A stretch of DNA of 64,000 nucleotides. Source: Streptomyces sp. RFCAC02 (GTDB taxonomy: Bacteria; Actinomycetota; Actinomycetes; Streptomycetales; Streptomycetaceae). Below the pieces are notes generated by a model. It did not search any database and had not been told where the DNA came from. It saw nothing but the letters and a program-made list of their open reading frames with translations. Shown one piece after another: positions 62,170 to 64,000 of this stretch. Position 1 is the first letter of the stretch. The number at the start of each line of letters is the position of its first letter. The stretch is from the NCBI RefSeq assembly GCF_004193175.1, contig NZ_SAUH01000001.1:4311501-4375500 (forward strand). The letters are read 5' to 3'. The position numbers and the translations under genes were made by a program.

Positions 62170-63009
62170 TCAGTCCCTCGGCAGGGTGAGGAGCGCGATC
62201 AGGTGGGCGGCGGACGCGGAGAGCTGACGGCGCGCCTCCCGCAGCAGCTCCTGGGTCATGCCGTGGTCGCGGGCGGCGTCCCGCACGTCGTCGCGGAAGC
62301 GGTCGAGGAGCCGGGCGAGTTCCCGTTCGGGATCGGCGACGGGCTCGTCGTCGCCCCCGGGCTCGTCGGCGGGGTGCGACCAGCCGGTGGTCCAGGGGGT
62401 GGCCGGCCGGCCGGTGCGGCCCCAGCCGCCGATGCCCTGGCCGATGCCGTCGAGGCCCTCGCGGAGCGCGCGCTGCCAGTCGCCGGACGCGGCGCGGGAC
62501 GTGAACCGCTCCTGCATCCGGCGGGCGGCCTCCTCGAACGCGGCACCGGCGGCGGCACCGGCGGTGTGCGGGTCGTCCGCGCCGTCCCGGCCGCGCTCCC
62601 GGGGGCCGGCCGCCGTGCCCTTCCGCGCGGCCGCCGTCGCCCGCCGGATCTCCTCCCGCAGGTCGCGCGCGGACCCGCCGATGTCCTCCCGGATGCCGGC
62701 GGCGAGCGCGGCCAGGGAGTCGCGGATCTCTCCTTCGAGCTGCGCCAGCTCCGCCTCGCGGGCGGCCAGTTCGGCGCGGCCCTCGGGGGTGAGCGAGTAC
62801 ACCTTGCGCCCGCCCTCCGTGGTGTGCCGGATCAGGCCCTCGGCCTCCAGCTTGGCCAGGCGCGGGTAGACGGTGCCGGCGGAGGGCGCGTACAGCCCGT
62901 TGAAGCGCTCCTCCAGCAGGCGGATCACCTCGTAGCCGTGGCGGGGGGACTCGGAGAGCAGCTTGAGCAGGTACAGGCGCAGCCGGCCGTGACCGAAGAC
63001 GGGGGGCAT
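62170..63009 (-). CDS. PadR-family transcriptional regulator, long form
   Basis: A 279-residue protein. The N-terminal winged helix is FGHGRLRLYLLKLLSESPRHGYEVIRLLEERFNGLYAPSAGTVYPRLAKLEAEGLI with GRKVYSLTPEGRAEL. Helical segments follow and an extra 150-residue C-terminal part (QERFTSRAASGDWQRALREGLDGIG...) makes it longer than typical PadR (about 180). One base downstream of the DUF4097 gene; probably represses that operon through the palindrome at 63942. Confidence 0.9.
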   Translation of the reverse strand: MPPVFGHGRLRLYLLKLLSESPRHGYEVIRLLEERFNGLYAPSAGTVYPRLAKLEAEGLIRHTTEGGRKVYSLTPEGRAELAAREAELAQLEGEIRDSLAALAAGIREDIGGSARDLREEIRRATAAARKGTAAGPRERGRDGADDPHTAGAAAGAAFEEAARRMQERFTSRAASGDWQRALREGLDGIGQGIGGWGRTGRPATPWTTGWSHPADEPGGDDEPVADPERELARLLDRFRDDVRDAARDHGMTQELLREARRQLSASAAHLIALLTLPRD

Positions 63010-63010
63010 G

Positions 63011-63865
63011 TCAGGCGTCCTTACGGAAGGAGAGGGCGGAGGCGGCCTCGTGGGTGTCCGGGCGGCGCAGCAGGGCCACCGCGCCCGAGACGGTGACGCA
63101 CCGCAGACTGCCGCCGCCCCGGCCGATGGTGCCGCGCAGCCGCTTGGGGCCCCAGCCGGACGGGGCGAGCCCGGGGACGTCGGAGGAGAGGGCGCCGAGC
63201 AGCGACTCGGCGGACACCTCGGCGCCGTACCCCTCGGGCAGGCGCACCGCCACCTCGCCGGTGACGGACTTCAGCCGTACGCGGGAGGGCGCGGGGCGGG
63301 GCGCGAGGTCGACCACCATGCCGCCGCTGACGGTCTCCGCCTCCAGGGCGGTGCCGGCGCCGTCCAGGACGGTCAGGTCGCCGGCGGCCGAGGAGAAGCG
63401 CAGCTCGCCGCCGAAGCCCTGCACGTCGGCGTCGCCCGAGACCGTGCGGACGCGGACCGTGCCCGCCGGGCCGACGAGCGTGGTGTCACCGGTGACCGCG
63501 CGGACCTCCGTGTCGCCGGCGAGGCCGCTGACGACCGCGGTGGCGTCGACGACGCCGACCGTGAGCCGGCAGGCGGCCGGCACGGAGACCGAGACGACCG
63601 CCGAGCGGGTGCCCCGGTACTCCCGCTTGTCGAGGAAGCTCTTCCACGACAGGTCGCCGTAGGAGACGGAAAGACGGCCGCCGCGCCGCCGCACCCGCAG
63701 CGGCGGCCCCGTCACCTCGGCGATCTCGACCCGGGTGGTGTCGGTGTCGGTGCCGACGACATTGACCGCGCCGCCGACCAGGCCGATGTGCAGCTCGGCG
63801 ACGGGCTTCCCGTCGAAGTCGAACGACTGCGGCCCGGTCACGGACCACTCGGAACTCGGCGCCAT
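63011..63865 (-). CDS. DUF4097 beta-helix-like protein
   Basis: A 284-residue protein of repeated short beta segments (VVSGLAGDTEVRAVTGDTTLVGPAGTVRVRTVSGDADVQGF) typical of DUF4097/adhesin-like right-handed beta structures. No signal peptide. It is often paired with PadR or anti-sigma systems in streptomycetes; function unknown. Confidence 0.88.
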   Translation of the reverse strand: MAPSSEWSVTGPQSFDFDGKPVAELHIGLVGGAVNVVGTDTDTTRVEIAEVTGPPLRVRRRGGRLSVSYGDLSWKSFLDKREYRGTRSAVVSVSVPAACRLTVGVVDATAVVSGLAGDTEVRAVTGDTTLVGPAGTVRVRTVSGDADVQGFGGELRFSSAAGDLTVLDGAGTALEAETVSGGMVVDLAPRPAPSRVRLKSVTGEVAVRLPEGYGAEVSAESLLGALSSDVPGLAPSGWGPKRLRGTIGRGGGSLRCVTVSGAVALLRRPDTHEAASALSFRKDA

Positions 63866-63941
63866 GGGCTTTCCCTCCGGGCCGCGCGGCGGGACATGGC
63901 CGGCCGGCCGTGCCCGCGCCGCACTATCGCGACTGTCGAGA

Positions 63942-63957
63942 ACACGATATATCGTGT
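63942..63957. promoter_or_regulatory. Perfect palindrome, candidate PadR operator
   Basis: ACACGATATATCGTGT is a perfect 16-bp palindrome in an AT-rich patch 77 bp upstream of the DUF4097 start, matching the ATAT-centred operators typical of PadR proteins. It probably overlaps the promoter of the operon. Confidence 0.8.
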
Positions 63958-63985
63958 GTCGCGGCCGTCAACCCCCGGAACCGCG

Positions 63986-64000
63986 TCAGGCGTCCTCGTC
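63986..64000 (-). other. Possible 3' end of another minus-strand gene
   Basis: TCA at 63986-63988 followed by codons reading (reverse strand) D-E-D-A-stop would fit the C-terminus of a protein continuing beyond the window. Too short to judge. Confidence 0.25.

Overview
The window reads as chromosomal DNA of a streptomycete or very close relative. It is about 70% or more G+C, has strong third-position GC bias and frequent GTG starts, and carries actinomycete marker genes (WblE-type WhiB-like protein, sigma-R/RsrA, SigH-type stress sigma factor with its antagonist, DasR, CebR, nickel superoxide dismutase with SodX). From memory of Streptomyces coelicolor, the order of the 23-64 kb part resembles its SCO52xx core region; this was not checked by search.

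Layout: (1) 0-6.4 kb: the end of a secreted M6-like metallopeptidase, small regulators, tRNA-Lys(CTT), a PAP2-type membrane enzyme, a phosphohistidine-type phosphatase, a TPR-containing helix-turn-helix regulator divergent from a small unknown protein, and a spermidine-synthase-like protein. (2) 6.7-22.8 kb: a cellulose-degradation island. It holds bglC, cebG-cebF-cebE and the LacI repressor gene cebR, then a GH6 exo-cellulase, and a divergent pair of GH48-CBM2 and CBM2-GH6 cellulases. Six matches to the CebR operator TGGGAGCGCTCCCA (three perfect) tie uptake, intracellular hydrolysis and extracellular hydrolysis to one cellobiose-sensing circuit. A HEAT-like protein, a GDT1/UPF0016 metal exporter behind a manganese (yybP-ykoY) riboswitch and a zinc-ribbon membrane protein lie among them. 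(3) 22.9-30 kb: an SRAP/HMCES-type DNA-protein crosslink protein, sigR-rsrA behind a perfect sigma-R promoter, a TPR protein, peptide deformylase, and an FMN reductase-MFS exporter pair behind a MerR-like promoter. (4) 29-38 kb: class Ia ribonucleotide reductase nrdA-nrdB under a cobalamin riboswitch, a GNAT enzyme, a DUF2079 membrane protein broken by one base, and CstA with its small YbdD partner. (5) 37.8-44.6 kb: the dasR/dasABC N-acetylglucosamine-oligomer uptake locus followed by a GH3 N-acetylglucosaminidase and a SIS-domain sugar isomerase/deaminase. (6) 44.6-52.4 kb: an SDR/TetR pair, a PdtaS-like histidine kinase, wblE, a diacylglycerol kinase, SigH-type sigma factor and antagonist, and a NUDIX hydrolase. 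(7) 52.5-64 kb: a HelD/HelR-type RNA polymerase-associated helicase, a Cys-rich Csp-like copper-binding protein, a frame-broken Cys-rich collagen-like protein, sodN/sodX, a CGNR regulator, a methyltransferase, malic enzyme, a medium-chain dehydrogenase, and a DUF4097-PadR operon with a perfect 16-bp palindrome upstream.

The two sugar importers (CebEFG, DasABC) have binding protein and permeases but no local ATPase, as expected where a shared MsiK ATPase is encoded elsewhere. The window therefore combines cellulose and chitin sensing with thiol-oxidative stress (sigma-R), metal (Mn, B12/Co, Ni, Cu) and general stress circuits. The least explained items are the collagen-like protein, the 83-nt inverted identity linking the two divergent cellulase genes, the long leaders of sigR and of the proximal GH6 gene, and a pair of homopolymer frameshifts.
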